Below are positions 5,893-14,567 of a stretch of DNA of 32,006 nt, piece after piece. The notes below the pieces were generated by a model, which made no database searches, was not told where the DNA came from, and was given only the letters and a program-made list of their open reading frames with translations. Both the position numbers and the translations under genes were made by a program. The DNA is taken from IMG/VR virus record IMGVR_UViG_3300025647_002749, positions 1 through 32,006 of that record. One strand, given 5' to 3'. This DNA is from a virus. Each line of letters begins with the position of its first letter. Positions within the stretch are counted from its first letter, which is position 1.

Positions 5893-8310
5893 ATGGTAAC
5901 AACACCACCAAAAAGCATTTTTCCAAGTCACGCAGTTGGACACGAAGAGAAGGAGTCGTTTGATTACGGACTTCAAGTAGGTAGGGCTATAGAGTCTGAG
6001 TGGTTTAAAGATGATAGAGCCAGTTCTAGATACTTTGCTTTAAAAGATAGCTTTCATAATCTTAGACTTTACGCAAGAGGTGAGCAACCTATTCAGAAGT
6101 ATAAGGATGAGCTGTCTGTTAATGGTGATATGTCCTACCTAAATCTTGATTGGAAGCCTGTACCAATAATACCCAAATTTGTTGATATTGTAGTAAATGG
6201 TATATCAGAAAGACCTTATGCATTGAAAACATTCTGTCAAGACCCTGCGTCAATGAACAAAAGAACTCAGTACATAAAGGATATTATGATTGATATGCAA
6301 AATAAAGAAGCATTCAACATAATAAGAGAAGCTACTGGGGTTAATCCATTTGTTAATGACCCAAATGGACTTCCAGAGAATGACGAAGAGTTAGCTTTGC
6401 ATATGCAGCTTGACTACAAGGAAAGCATAGAGATAGCACAGCAAGAAGCGTTAAGTAATGTATTTGATTTAAATAAATACGAATACATAAAGAGGAGACT
6501 TGATTACGATATAACTACATTGGGTATTGGGTGCTTAAAGAACTCATTTAATACAGCGGAAGGAATAAAGATAGAGTATGTTGACCCGGTTAATATAGTT
6601 TACTCTTACACAGAATCTCCGTACTTTGATGATTTATATTACGTTGGGGAAGTTAAAAGAGTTAGTATTCCAGAATTAAAGAAATCATTCCCTCAATTAA
6701 CTCAAGAGGATGTAAAGAAGCTAGAGTCATCTTATTCTGGAGAAAGGTCTATTTACAAAACTGTTAACACAGAAGATTCTTACGACAGTAATTATGTCAA
6801 TGTTCTGTACTTTGAATATAAGACATATCAAAACCAAGTATATAAGATAAAAGAAACTACCTCTGGAGGAATTAAATCAATAAAGAAAACAGATGACTTT
6901 GATCCACCAGCAGATGATAGATCTAAATTTGAAAAAGTAGATAGATCTATAGAGGTTCTTTACTCTGGAGCAAAGATAGTTGGACTTGATATGTTATTGG
7001 CTTGGGATATGAATAAGAATATGACTAGGCCAAAGTCTGATATTACAAAGGTAAATATGAGTTACAGTATTGTAGCTCCTAGACTATATAGAGGAGTTCC
7101 TGAATCTTTAGTTGGTAGAATGGTATCTTTTGCAGATATGATTCAATTAACACACATGAAGTTACAGCAAGTTTTAAATAAGCTTGTTCCTGATGGAGTG
7201 TATTTAGATGCTGATGGTTTATCTCAAATAGATTTAGGTGATGGTACTTCATATAGCCCTCAAGAAGCATTAAATATGTATTTCCAGACAGGTAGTGTTA
7301 TCGGTAGATCTTTAACTCAAGATGGAGACTTTAATAATGCAAGAGTACCAATTCAACAATTAACATCGTCTGGTGGTAATGCTAAGATAGCTAGTCTTAT
7401 TCAGTCTTATAATTATTACTTACAAATGATTAGAGATGTTACAGGACTTAATGAGGCAAGAGATGGTAGCTCTCCAGACAAAGATGCTTTAGTTGGAGTT
7501 CAGAAGTTAGCTGCCGCAAATTCAAACACAGCAACAAGGCATATTGTTCAAGCAGGATTATATGTTACCCTAAAGATGGCTGATGGCGTTTCTCTGAGGA
7601 TATCTGATGTATTGGAGTACTCTAACACCAGAGAGTCATTTATAAACTCTCTAGGTAGATTTAATGTAGCGACTCTTGACGAGATAAGAAAGCTTCACTT
7701 ACATGATTTTGGAATATTCATTGAATTAGCTCCAGACGAAGAAGAGAAGTCTGCTCTTGAAGGTAATATACAATTAGCTTTAGGTAGAAATCAAATAGAC
7801 CTTGAGGACGCAATTGATATTAGAGAAATCAAGAATTTAAAGTTAGCTAATCAACTACTCAAGAAAAGAAGAAGAGATAAGGATAAAAGAGATAGACAAA
7901 TAGCTCAAGAGAATATGCAGATGCAAGGGCAGATAAATGCTCAGTCAGCTCAAGCTTCAGCGGAAGCAGATATGCAAAAGGAGCAAGCAATAGCTTCTAC
8001 TAAGGTTCAAGTTGAGCAAGCTTCAATGCAGTTTGCAATTCAAAAAATGGAACGTGAAGCTCAGTTAAAGAAGGAATTAATGCAATTTGAGTATGAGTTA
8101 AACATTGGTCTTGAAGAAAAGAAGATGGGTGTTATATCCGATAAAGAAAAATTCAAGGAGGATCGTAAGGACGAAAGAACAAAAATACAAGCAACTCAAC
8201 AGAGTCAATTAATAGAACAAAGAAAGGGTGGAACTCCACCAAAAAACTTCGAGTCAGCAGGATTTGATAATTTAGGTGGATTTGGATTTGAGCAATTTGA
8301 GCCTAGATAA
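5893..8310 (+). CDS. Portal protein
   Basis: 805 residues, a dodecameric head vertex ring through which DNA enters and leaves. It sits between large terminase and scaffold/capsid genes. Sequence features typical of the family: an early segment LYARGEQPIQKYKDEL and PKFVDIVVNGI (the clamp-side core), a stem-like region after YNYYLQMIRDVTGLNEARDG, and DALVGVQKLAAANSNTA, a signature seen in podoviral and crAss-like portals. Residues about 657-770 form a long coiled coil, strongly charged at first (KKRRRDKDKRDRQ), then Gln/Ala-rich; this matches the barrel or internal extension of large portals. It ends with a Gly/Phe-rich tail (GGFGFEQF). The start follows a short A-rich leader (aaaataata). Confidence 0.88.
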   Translation: MVTTPPKSIFPSHAVGHEEKESFDYGLQVGRAIESEWFKDDRASSRYFALKDSFHNLRLYARGEQPIQKYKDELSVNGDMSYLNLDWKPVPIIPKFVDIVVNGISERPYALKTFCQDPASMNKRTQYIKDIMIDMQNKEAFNIIREATGVNPFVNDPNGLPENDEELALHMQLDYKESIEIAQQEALSNVFDLNKYEYIKRRLDYDITTLGIGCLKNSFNTAEGIKIEYVDPVNIVYSYTESPYFDDLYYVGEVKRVSIPELKKSFPQLTQEDVKKLESSYSGERSIYKTVNTEDSYDSNYVNVLYFEYKTYQNQVYKIKETTSGGIKSIKKTDDFDPPADDRSKFEKVDRSIEVLYSGAKIVGLDMLLAWDMNKNMTRPKSDITKVNMSYSIVAPRLYRGVPESLVGRMVSFADMIQLTHMKLQQVLNKLVPDGVYLDADGLSQIDLGDGTSYSPQEALNMYFQTGSVIGRSLTQDGDFNNARVPIQQLTSSGGNAKIASLIQSYNYYLQMIRDVTGLNEARDGSSPDKDALVGVQKLAAANSNTATRHIVQAGLYVTLKMADGVSLRISDVLEYSNTRESFINSLGRFNVATLDEIRKLHLHDFGIFIELAPDEEEKSALEGNIQLALGRNQIDLEDAIDIREIKNLKLANQLLKKRRRDKDKRDRQIAQENMQMQGQINAQSAQASAEADMQKEQAIASTKVQVEQASMQFAIQKMEREAQLKKELMQFEYELNIGLEEKKMGVISDKEKFKEDRKDERTKIQATQQSQLIEQRKGGTPPKNFESAGFDNLGGFGFEQFEPR

Positions 8311-8329
8311 AAACAAAGTAAAAATTATT

Positions 8330-8344
8330 TTATAGTATTATATT
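8330..8344 (+). promoter_or_regulatory. AT-rich leader box shared with the gene at 11017
   Basis: TTATAGTATTATATT lies immediately before the ATG at 8345. The 15 bases at 11002-11016 before the ATG at 11017 match it at 13 of 15 positions with identical spacing. It could be a phage late promoter core or a translation leader; no -35-like or TAnnTTTG element accompanies it, so the role is a guess. Confidence 0.3.
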
Positions 8345-9532
8345 ATGTCAGAAGAAGCAAGCAAAGAAACAATTGTAGAAGAAGTAGTAAATCAAGAATC
8401 TACACAAGAAAAATCGCCTTCAGTAACTAAGAAAACTGATGGTACATACAAAATAAACTTAAACCCAACAGAAGATGTACAACAGCAGGGGAATAATGAA
8501 CACGGAAAAAACAGCAATGAAGAAATCAACAAAACCGGGAGCGAAGAAACCAATGAAACCGGAAATGAAGTCGTTCAAAGCTTGCAGCAGCAAGAAGGGA
8601 ATGATGAAGTAGTAGTTGAAATAACTGGAGAGGAAGAGGCTCAGACTGCACAAAAAGAAACAGTAGAAACAGTAATAGAGTCTGCTGTTGAAAACAAAAT
8701 CGAATTACCTGAGAATATTCAGAAGGTGGTTGAATTTATGAATGAAACTGGTGGGTCTTTAGAGGACTACGTTAGGCTTAATGCAGATTACTCTAATGTA
8801 GACGAGAAGACACTACTAAAACAATATTTACAACAAACAAAATCTCATTTAGATGGAGAAGAAATAGACTTCTTAATTGAAGATACTTATCTATACGATG
8901 AAGATTTTGATGATGAAAAAGAGGTCAAAAGGAAGAAGTTGGCTTACAAAGAGGCTGTAAAAGAGGCTAAAGGTTATTTAGAAGGATTGAAGGGCAAGTA
9001 TTACGATGAAGTCAAGTTGGGTTCAAAGTTATTGCCTGAGCAACAGAAAGCTATTGAGTTTTACAATCGATACAACCAAGAGTCAAAGACTTCCGAGGAG
9101 CAGGCCAAAATGAAGCGAGATCGCTTTATGTCTGAATCTGAAAAATTATTTTCTAGTGAATTCAAAGGTTTTGATTTTCAAGCTGGGGATAAAAAGTTTA
9201 GGTTCAATGTAAAGGATGCAGCTAAAGTAAAAGAAGCTCAATCTGATATTGTATCGGCATTCTCCACTTATTTAGGAGAAGATGGTACACTAAAAGATGC
9301 TAAGGGTTATCATAAAGCTTTATTTGCAGCCAGAAACGCTGATTCTCTAGCAACTCACTTTTACGAACAAGGTAAAGCTGAGGCTATCAAACAAATGATG
9401 GCCGAATCAAAGAACATCGATATGAATCCTAGGAAAGTTAATAACGGTGTTGTAGATACAGGCAAAGCCAAAGTGAAGGTAGTTAATGGAGATAATGCTC
9501 AAAAGGTAAAGTTAAAATTAAAAAATTATTAA
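8345..9532 (+). CDS. Scaffold-like capsid assembly protein
   Basis: 395 residues between portal and major capsid protein, the standard scaffold position. The N-terminal third (1-120) is disordered-looking, rich in Glu, Gln, Asn and Thr (for example KTGSEETNETGNE). A helical charged middle follows (EEIDFLIEDTYLYDEDFDDE, then KLAYKEAVKEAKGYLE), and then a region with DKKFRFNVKDAAKVKEAQ. The basic C-terminus (KAKVKVVNGDNAQKVKLKLK) is what scaffolds use to contact capsid protein. No protease motif is evident. It probably acts inside the prohead to guide shell assembly and is then lost. Assigned by position and composition rather than by a definite family motif. Confidence 0.65.
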   Translation: MSEEASKETIVEEVVNQESTQEKSPSVTKKTDGTYKINLNPTEDVQQQGNNEHGKNSNEEINKTGSEETNETGNEVVQSLQQQEGNDEVVVEITGEEEAQTAQKETVETVIESAVENKIELPENIQKVVEFMNETGGSLEDYVRLNADYSNVDEKTLLKQYLQQTKSHLDGEEIDFLIEDTYLYDEDFDDEKEVKRKKLAYKEAVKEAKGYLEGLKGKYYDEVKLGSKLLPEQQKAIEFYNRYNQESKTSEEQAKMKRDRFMSESEKLFSSEFKGFDFQAGDKKFRFNVKDAAKVKEAQSDIVSAFSTYLGEDGTLKDAKGYHKALFAARNADSLATHFYEQGKAEAIKQMMAESKNIDMNPRKVNNGVVDTGKAKVKVVNGDNAQKVKLKLKNY

Positions 9533-9547
9533 AAAAAATATTAAAAA

Positions 9548-10945
9548 ATGGCATTAACAAGTTTTGCAGGTGGTCTACCAACGGATTTGACCCCAGCACA
9601 TAAGCAGTCAGTATTACCAAGCAACTATATTGACTTTCATTCAACTGATTTTAGTCAGTGGACACAACAATTTTTACCAGAGCTTTACGAAGCGGAAGTA
9701 GAAAAATATGGTAATAGAACAGTAGGTTCATTCTTACGTTTAGTAGGTGCAGAAATGCCAATGCAGTCTGACCAAGTTATTTGGTCTGAGCAAGGTCGTT
9801 TGCATTTATCTTACTCAGCAGCTTTAGCAGCTGATGGAACTGGAGTTAATGTTTTGACTATTGCAGACTCAGGCACTCATTCAGTTAGAGTAGGGCAAAC
9901 TATCGCTATTCATGATGCGGCTTCTAAGACAGCTAAAGCTTACGTTACAGAAGTTACAAGTACAACTATTACAGTTAAGTCTTACGCTAGTGCAACTGGT
10001 TTAGTTAATGCTGGATTGACAGCAGGTGCAGTTAAATTATTCGTTTATGGTTCTGAGTTTGCTAAGGGTACTAATGGTATGGCGACATCTATTACTCCAG
10101 AAGTTGAAACTTTCTCAAACAAACCAATTATCTTAAAGGATAAATTTGAGGTTTCTGGATCAGATACTGCTCAAATTGGATGGATTGAGGTTTCTGGTGA
10201 GGCAGGTCAAAGTGGATATTTATGGTATATGAAGGCTGAGGGCGACACAAGGACTCGTTTCGAAGACTACTTAGAAATGTCTTTAGTTGAAGCAGAAGTT
10301 GCAGTTAACAGTACTTTAATTACTGATAAGATTCAAGGTACTGAAGGTTTATTTTCAGCTTTAGAGAACAGAGGTATCGTTGCAGACGGAGCGTTTGATA
10401 CCGTTGTAGAAGTAATTCCAACATTTGATTTAATTCTTAAAGAGTTGGATAAGCAAGGATCTATAGAAGAAAATATGTTATTCTTAGGTAGAACCGCTTC
10501 TTTAGGTATCGATAGCGCATTAGCTGAACAAAATTCTTACGGGGCAGGTGGTACATCTTACGGTGTATTTGAGAACAGTGAGGATATGGCTTTAAATTTA
10601 GGTTTCTCTGGTTTCAGAAGAGGTTCTTATGACTTCTACAAAACTGACTGGAAATATCTAAATAGTGCAACTACTCGTGGTGGTTTTGATGATGTTGAAG
10701 GAGTATTAGTTCCTGCTGGAACAACTTCTGTTTACGACCAAATGATGGGTAAAAACATTAGACGACCATTCTTACACGTTCGATACAGAGCTTCTGAAAC
10801 TGATGACAGAAAGATGAAGTCTTGGGTTGTTGGTTCTGTAGGTGGAGCAAGTAACTCTGACAAGGATGCGATGGAAATCAATTACTTATCAGAAAGATGT
10901 TTGGTAACTCAAGCAGCTAACAACTTTGTATTATTCAAAAAATAA
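9548..10945 (+). CDS. Major capsid protein (HK97-type fold expected)
   Basis: 465 residues. The N-terminal segment (SNYIDFHSTDFSQWTQQFLP, then EVEKYGNRTVGSFLRLVGAEMP) is typical of the capsid proteins of marine Bacteroidota podoviruses and uncultured relatives as I know them. Residues about 90-175 form a Thr/Val/Ala-rich beta insertion (TVKSYASATGLVNAGL) that likely makes a surface domain. The second half contains long helices and strands fitting the peripheral and axial domains, ending NYLSERCLVTQAANNF. The codon choice (many ggt, tct, gtt, cgt) is more uniform than in neighbouring genes, fitting very high expression. The start follows a long A-rich leader, and the gene is closed by a strong terminator at 10961. 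It is the main shell protein of the head. Confidence 0.85.
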   Translation: MALTSFAGGLPTDLTPAHKQSVLPSNYIDFHSTDFSQWTQQFLPELYEAEVEKYGNRTVGSFLRLVGAEMPMQSDQVIWSEQGRLHLSYSAALAADGTGVNVLTIADSGTHSVRVGQTIAIHDAASKTAKAYVTEVTSTTITVKSYASATGLVNAGLTAGAVKLFVYGSEFAKGTNGMATSITPEVETFSNKPIILKDKFEVSGSDTAQIGWIEVSGEAGQSGYLWYMKAEGDTRTRFEDYLEMSLVEAEVAVNSTLITDKIQGTEGLFSALENRGIVADGAFDTVVEVIPTFDLILKELDKQGSIEENMLFLGRTASLGIDSALAEQNSYGAGGTSYGVFENSEDMALNLGFSGFRRGSYDFYKTDWKYLNSATTRGGFDDVEGVLVPAGTTSVYDQMMGKNIRRPFLHVRYRASETDDRKMKSWVVGSVGGASNSDKDAMEINYLSERCLVTQAANNFVLFKK

Positions 10946-10960
10946 TAGCAATTAATTACC

Positions 10961-10998
10961 ATAGTGCGGTCGCTAAATGCGGCTGCACTATTTTTTTT
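10961..10998 (+). terminator. Intrinsic terminator after the major capsid gene
   Basis: A 13-bp stem (ATAGTGCGGTCGC against GCGGCTGCACTAT, two G-U pairs) with a five-base loop (TAAAT) runs straight into eight T. It lies 15 bases after the capsid stop. It is classic in form and would end or reduce transcription from the head module. Confidence 0.9.
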
Positions 10999-11001
10999 AT
11001 C

Positions 11002-11016
11002 TTATAATATTATATC
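11002..11016 (+). promoter_or_regulatory. AT-rich leader box before the terminator-enclosed gene
   Basis: TTATAATATTATATC abuts the ATG at 11017 and matches the leader of the scaffold gene (8330-8344) at 13 of 15 bases. It contains TATAAT at 11003-11008, but no -35 hexamer at the usual spacing. Because a terminator ends four bases upstream, a promoter is expected here unless read-through suffices. A transcript starting just after this box would be nearly leaderless. Confidence 0.35.
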
Positions 11017-11982
11017 ATGCCAGTAGCAAAAAAGACAGTAACTAAAAAACCGGTAACTAAAAAACCAGTAGCTAAAAAAGTAGAGCCGGTTAAAGTAGAA
11101 GAAGAAGCAATTATCGACAATACTTCGGTAATTGAAAAAAAAGTAGAAGAAGTTTTTGTTCCAGAAGTAAAAGCTGATATAGTTAAGGAGGAAGTAAAGC
11201 AATCAGAAACTAAATCATTAATTACAAAGGAAGTAAAAATGGAAGCAAAAAATATTGAAAATAAGTGGGAAATTAAAGATAGACAATACTACTTATTAGG
11301 TAATCAAGAAGCAATAGTTAGAATAGTAAGATCTAAAGGGATTTATTACTTTGATGAAGACATGGGTTATGAAAGAGAGCTTAAGTTGACATCAAATCAA
11401 ATAACTCCTTTTGTAGATGAGTTTAAAGGGCCAGCAAGATTAGAGCACATTGTATTTAGAGATGGAGTCTTGTCAGTTCCAAAAAATAAACAAACACTTC
11501 AAAAGTTACTATCTCTATATCACCCACAGAAGGGTATTGTTTACGATGAAGTAAATAATGAAGCAGAAGCAGTGGATCAATTGTCATTAATTGAAATTGA
11601 ATTAGAAGCAATGAATACTGCAATGCAAATGGATATTGATTTAGCTGAGGCTATAGTTAGAACAGATGTTGGTTCTGCAGTAGCTAAAATGACATCTAAG
11701 GAAATTAAGCGAGACTTAATGTTGTTAGCTAAAAAGAATCCAGGATTATTCTTAGAGTTAGCGAATGATGAGAATATCGAAATTCGAAACCTAGGAATTA
11801 AGGCTGTTGAAAAAGGCTTGATTAAGCTATCTTCAGACCAAAGAACATTCTTATGGGGGTCTAATAGCAGAAAGCTAATTACAGTTCCATTTGATGAAAA
11901 TCCATACTCAGCATTAGCTGCATACTTTAAGACAGATGATGGCTTTGAAGTTTATCAGCAAGTCGCTAAAATGTTAAACTAA
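11017..11982 (+). CDS. Probable head-associated structural protein, unknown family
   Basis: 321 residues. The first 73 are low-complexity: four VxKK(T/P/V) pentapeptides at 3-22, then Glu/Val/Lys-rich sequence, likely an extended arm. Residues 75-321 form a folded domain, starting WEIKDRQYYLLGNQEAIVRI, with helix-rich later parts (LIEIELEAMNTAMQMDIDLA, IRNLGIKAVEKGLI). I do not recognise the family. It lies right after the capsid gene and is enclosed by two intrinsic terminators, so it forms its own transcription unit or is fed by read-through. This suggests a distinct, perhaps abundant, dosage (head decoration, head completion or DNA-contacting protein; inference). An internal ATG at 11239 preceded by aaggaag could give a shorter form without the arm. 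Confidence 0.75.
   Translation: MPVAKKTVTKKPVTKKPVAKKVEPVKVEEEAIIDNTSVIEKKVEEVFVPEVKADIVKEEVKQSETKSLITKEVKMEAKNIENKWEIKDRQYYLLGNQEAIVRIVRSKGIYYFDEDMGYERELKLTSNQITPFVDEFKGPARLEHIVFRDGVLSVPKNKQTLQKLLSLYHPQKGIVYDEVNNEAEAVDQLSLIEIELEAMNTAMQMDIDLAEAIVRTDVGSAVAKMTSKEIKRDLMLLAKKNPGLFLELANDENIEIRNLGIKAVEKGLIKLSSDQRTFLWGSNSRKLITVPFDENPYSALAAYFKTDDGFEVYQQVAKMLN
11023..11082 (+). repeat. Four tandem 15-bp units encoding VxKK(T/P/V) repeats
   Basis: Units begin at 11023, 11038, 11053 and 11068, each of form GTARCHAAAAAAVNN and encoding VAKKT, VTKKP, VTKKP and VAKKV. They keep the reading frame and give a basic Lys-Pro arm at the protein N-terminus. Confidence 0.75.
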
Positions 11983-11987
11983 TTAAT

Positions 11988-12025
11988 AGTATCGCTTTAA
12001 GAATATCTTAGGGCGATACTTTTTT
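11988..12025 (+). terminator. Intrinsic terminator after the gene at 11017
   Basis: A 14-bp stem (AGTATCGCTTTAAG against CTTAGGGCGATACT, two G-U pairs) with a five-base loop (AATAT) is followed directly by five T. It begins five bases after the stop. It has the same architecture as the terminator at 10961 but a different stem sequence. Confidence 0.9.
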
Positions 12026-12046
12026 AAACTATAAATAATAAAACAA

Positions 12047-12442
12047 ATGTTTAAAAACGAAGAGGAAGAAGAATACAAAAAAGGAAATTTAATTAAACCT
12101 ATAGATTCAAAACCCACATCCACTATATCAATTCTTGACGAAAGAATGCCAATGACATATAATTCTGTTAACTTTAAAGACAAAGATACAGAAAAAATGA
12201 ACTCAAATAAGGCTATGACTGGAGAGAATGAGGAATACAAAGTTCCAATTACTGGAATGAAGAGTTCTAGCTCATACTTTAATCTTGGTATGGCACTTAG
12301 AGGTCAAATGGAGAAGAAGGCTAAAAGTCAAGGATTCGAAAGCTTATCAGACAGGACTAGCAAAATGAAGTCGGAAAGAAAAGAGGGTAGATCCTTAAAA
12401 AGAGAAGAAAAAGCAAGAAGAAAGCAATATAAAGCGAAGTAA
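12047..12442 (+). CDS. Small basic protein, unknown function
   Basis: 131 residues, highly charged and probably largely disordered: an acidic start (MFKNEEEEEY), a Ser/Asn/Thr-rich middle (KSSSSYFNLGMALRGQ is the only ordered-looking stretch), and a strongly basic C-terminus (KREEKARRKQYKAK). It is the first gene after the terminator at 11988 and has an A-rich leader (ataataaaacaa). The next gene starts on the base after its stop codon. The context between head and connector genes suggests a virion assembly or DNA-binding role, but no family is recognised. Confidence 0.65.
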   Translation: MFKNEEEEEYKKGNLIKPIDSKPTSTISILDERMPMTYNSVNFKDKDTEKMNSNKAMTGENEEYKVPITGMKSSSSYFNLGMALRGQMEKKAKSQGFESLSDRTSKMKSERKEGRSLKREEKARRKQYKAK

Positions 12443-13465
12443 ATGAATATAGATGTAATCTACAAAACAGTTCTATCTATAATTAATAAAGAGCAAAGAG
12501 GTTATATGACTCCAGATGAGTTCAATAAAACCGCAAAGCAAGCTCAATTATCTATTATAGATAAAACATTCTACGAGTACAATGACGCATTAACAAAAAT
12601 GAAGTCCAGAGTGGTCGGTTCTGGGTATGCAGACATTGTGTCAAAATCAAGAGAGAAGTTAGAGCATCTATATAGAAGTGCTCCAATAACTTTTTCTGGA
12701 GGAGCTGCTGCATTACCTACGGACTCATTTAAGATAGAAGGTATATTTAGTCAAGATAGGATGACTAAGTATGAAGAAGTAACTAAAGATAAATTAAATT
12801 ACTTACTATCTTCTCCATTAACTGCTCCCGATAAAATGTTTCCAGTATTTTTTAGATCTTCATCTGGCACTAGTGTAATAGTTAAACCATCCGGAACATC
12901 TTTAGATAGCGCTTCTGCTGAAGTAGATTACATAAAATTACCAGACGCTCCTAGATGGGGGTATTATGTAAATACCGGATTAGACAACTACATTTACGAT
13001 GAGGATAAATATGTGCCAGATGGATTTGTTTTGGGTCAAGATGATATAATTGATTTTGACACAAACGTTGATTCTGTTGGCAATGGAACTTACAATGGAT
13101 CGTTAGTGAATGACACAAATCCAACTGAAGATAAAGCTAACGTATCTGTAGTAGTGAGTGGAAACACGGTTGAGTCAATAAGAATAGTGTCTTCTGGTAG
13201 CGGATATTCTGTTGGTGATACTGTTTCTTTAGATAATGTAATATTCTTTCCTTCTGGAGCTACAGGGAAGTTGACGTTTACGGTGACTGAAGATAATTTA
13301 TATCTATACAGCACTAAAGGTTCTACTGATTTTATTCTGCACCCATCCGAAGAAACTAAGTTGATTAATTCAATTTTAGTTTATGCTGGAATAATCATTA
13401 GAGATCCATCTATAGTAAACCTGGCATCTCAATCAATACAAACAAACGAAGCAGCAAAAAAGTAA
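12443..13465 (+). CDS. Head-to-tail connector-type structural protein
   Basis: 340 residues. The N-terminus (MNIDVIYKTVLSIINKEQRG, then TPDEFNKTAKQAQLSIID) is the conserved start of a structural protein common between capsid and muzzle genes in Bacteroidota podoviruses; this is family knowledge recalled without a search. Residues about 80-200 look like a beta-rich core (LPTDSFKIEGIF, YIKLPDAPRWGYYV). A Gly/Ser/Val module at 230-285 with GSGYSVGDTV interrupts the protein and also occurs in the muzzle protein at 14568. The C-terminal helix (INSILVYAGIIIRDPSIVNL) is of the type used to pack into a ring. It probably forms part of the neck; its exact ring position cannot be told. Confidence 0.6.
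   Translation: MNIDVIYKTVLSIINKEQRGYMTPDEFNKTAKQAQLSIIDKTFYEYNDALTKMKSRVVGSGYADIVSKSREKLEHLYRSAPITFSGGAAALPTDSFKIEGIFSQDRMTKYEEVTKDKLNYLLSSPLTAPDKMFPVFFRSSSGTSVIVKPSGTSLDSASAEVDYIKLPDAPRWGYYVNTGLDNYIYDEDKYVPDGFVLGQDDIIDFDTNVDSVGNGTYNGSLVNDTNPTEDKANVSVVVSGNTVESIRIVSSGSGYSVGDTVSLDNVIFFPSGATGKLTFTVTEDNLYLYSTKGSTDFILHPSEETKLINSILVYAGIIIRDPSIVNLASQSIQTNEAAKK
13130..13297 (+). repeat. Beta module with GSGYSVGDTV, copy 1
   Basis: This encodes residues 230-285 of the connector protein. It matches residues 232-295 of the muzzle protein: alternating Val strands, then S-I at the strand end, SGSG, an aromatic residue, and VGDTV. The similarity is at protein level with different codons, so it is an old shared module rather than a recent DNA duplication. 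Confidence 0.55.
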
Positions 13466-13469
13466 ATAA

Positions 13470-14564
13470 ATGGGATTAATAAAAGAAACAGCTTACCAAT
13501 ACTACACCTCTAAGCAAGAGTTTGTTGCAGCTTTTAATCAAAAAGACTTCGTATTAACATTTAAAAACCTACCAGAATCAAAAGATGAATTTAAGGTTTA
13601 TATAAATTCGTTAGAAGTTTCCGCATCAACATACTCATACGACTACCCTATTTTAAAGATGAATAGCGGTATGCCGTTAAATACTGTTGTTGAGGTTGAG
13701 TTAATAAAAAAGAATACTGGAGATTATAGATTTATATCACTAAAAGATATCGTAAATAACTTTATGGTAGCTTACGTTGGTGATGGTAAAATAATAGATA
13801 ATGTTCATAGGTCAGAAGCTTTGTTTCACTGCAAGAGAGGTATTCAAGAGTTTGCTTACGATGTATCTAGAGTTGAGAAGATACTAGAAGTTGAATTACC
13901 AATGAGCCTTAGTATTCCAATGCCTCAAGATTATGTTAATTACGTAAGAATATCTTGGGTTGATAGTTCTGGAATTGAGCATCCAATATACCCATCTAGA
14001 CTAACATCAAGACCAAGTCAAAGCATAGTTCAATCTTCTGATTACGAATACGTATTCTCTAATGAAGGAGGCCTCGTTGAAGGAGAGCCTATAACCAACT
14101 CTGCTTTCAATGCATTTAATATTGACAATCTATCAAATAGCTTTCAGCAAGAAGACTCTTACTTAAATAGAGACTACAATAACAGTAGGGCTATGACTAT
14201 TGGTCAGAGATATGGATTGAATCCAGAAACAGCCAATATAAATGGAGTGTTTATTATTGACGAGGCTAATGGTAAGATTTCATTTAGTAGTGACTTGAGT
14301 GGTAAGGTTATTACTTTGAAGTACATATCTGACGGATTAGGAACTGATTCAGAAATGAAAGTCCATAAATTCCTAGAAGAAGCCATGTATAAACATATGG
14401 CTCATGCAATACTTTCTAATAAATTAAACGTACAAGAGTACATTGTAGGTAGATTTAAAAAAGAAAGAAGAGCTGCAATATCTAATGCAAAAATAAGACT
14501 ATCTAATCTAAAGGTTGCTGAATTAACTCAAGTGTTAAGAGGGGCCGGAAAACCAATAAAATAA
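13470..14564 (+). CDS. Tail adaptor/ring structural protein
   Basis: 364 residues, lying between the connector protein and the muzzle protein. The N-terminal 90 residues are beta-rich (FVLTFKNLP, EFKVYINSLEV, VVEVELIKKNTGDYRF). A helical segment follows with HRSEALFHCKRGIQEFAYDV and MPQDYVNYVRISWVD, the arrangement expected of gp4-like or crAss-type ring proteins: helices that read the portal plus a beta barrel. The C-terminus is helical and basic (EEAMYKHMAHAILSN, KKERRAAISNAKIRLSNLK), ending GAGKPIK. No enzyme motif is seen. It is likely a ring below the portal linking head and tail; assigned from context and secondary-structure pattern. Confidence 0.6.
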   Translation: MGLIKETAYQYYTSKQEFVAAFNQKDFVLTFKNLPESKDEFKVYINSLEVSASTYSYDYPILKMNSGMPLNTVVEVELIKKNTGDYRFISLKDIVNNFMVAYVGDGKIIDNVHRSEALFHCKRGIQEFAYDVSRVEKILEVELPMSLSIPMPQDYVNYVRISWVDSSGIEHPIYPSRLTSRPSQSIVQSSDYEYVFSNEGGLVEGEPITNSAFNAFNIDNLSNSFQQEDSYLNRDYNNSRAMTIGQRYGLNPETANINGVFIIDEANGKISFSSDLSGKVITLKYISDGLGTDSEMKVHKFLEEAMYKHMAHAILSNKLNVQEYIVGRFKKERRAAISNAKIRLSNLKVAELTQVLRGAGKPIK

Positions 14565-14567
14565 CAT

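Noticed and set aside
11003-11008. TATAAT hexamer as a sigma-70 promoter
   Set aside because: No -35 element at 16-18 bp upstream (that position lies in the terminator stem), and Bacteroidota housekeeping promoters use a different -7 consensus. It is kept only as part of the shared AT box.
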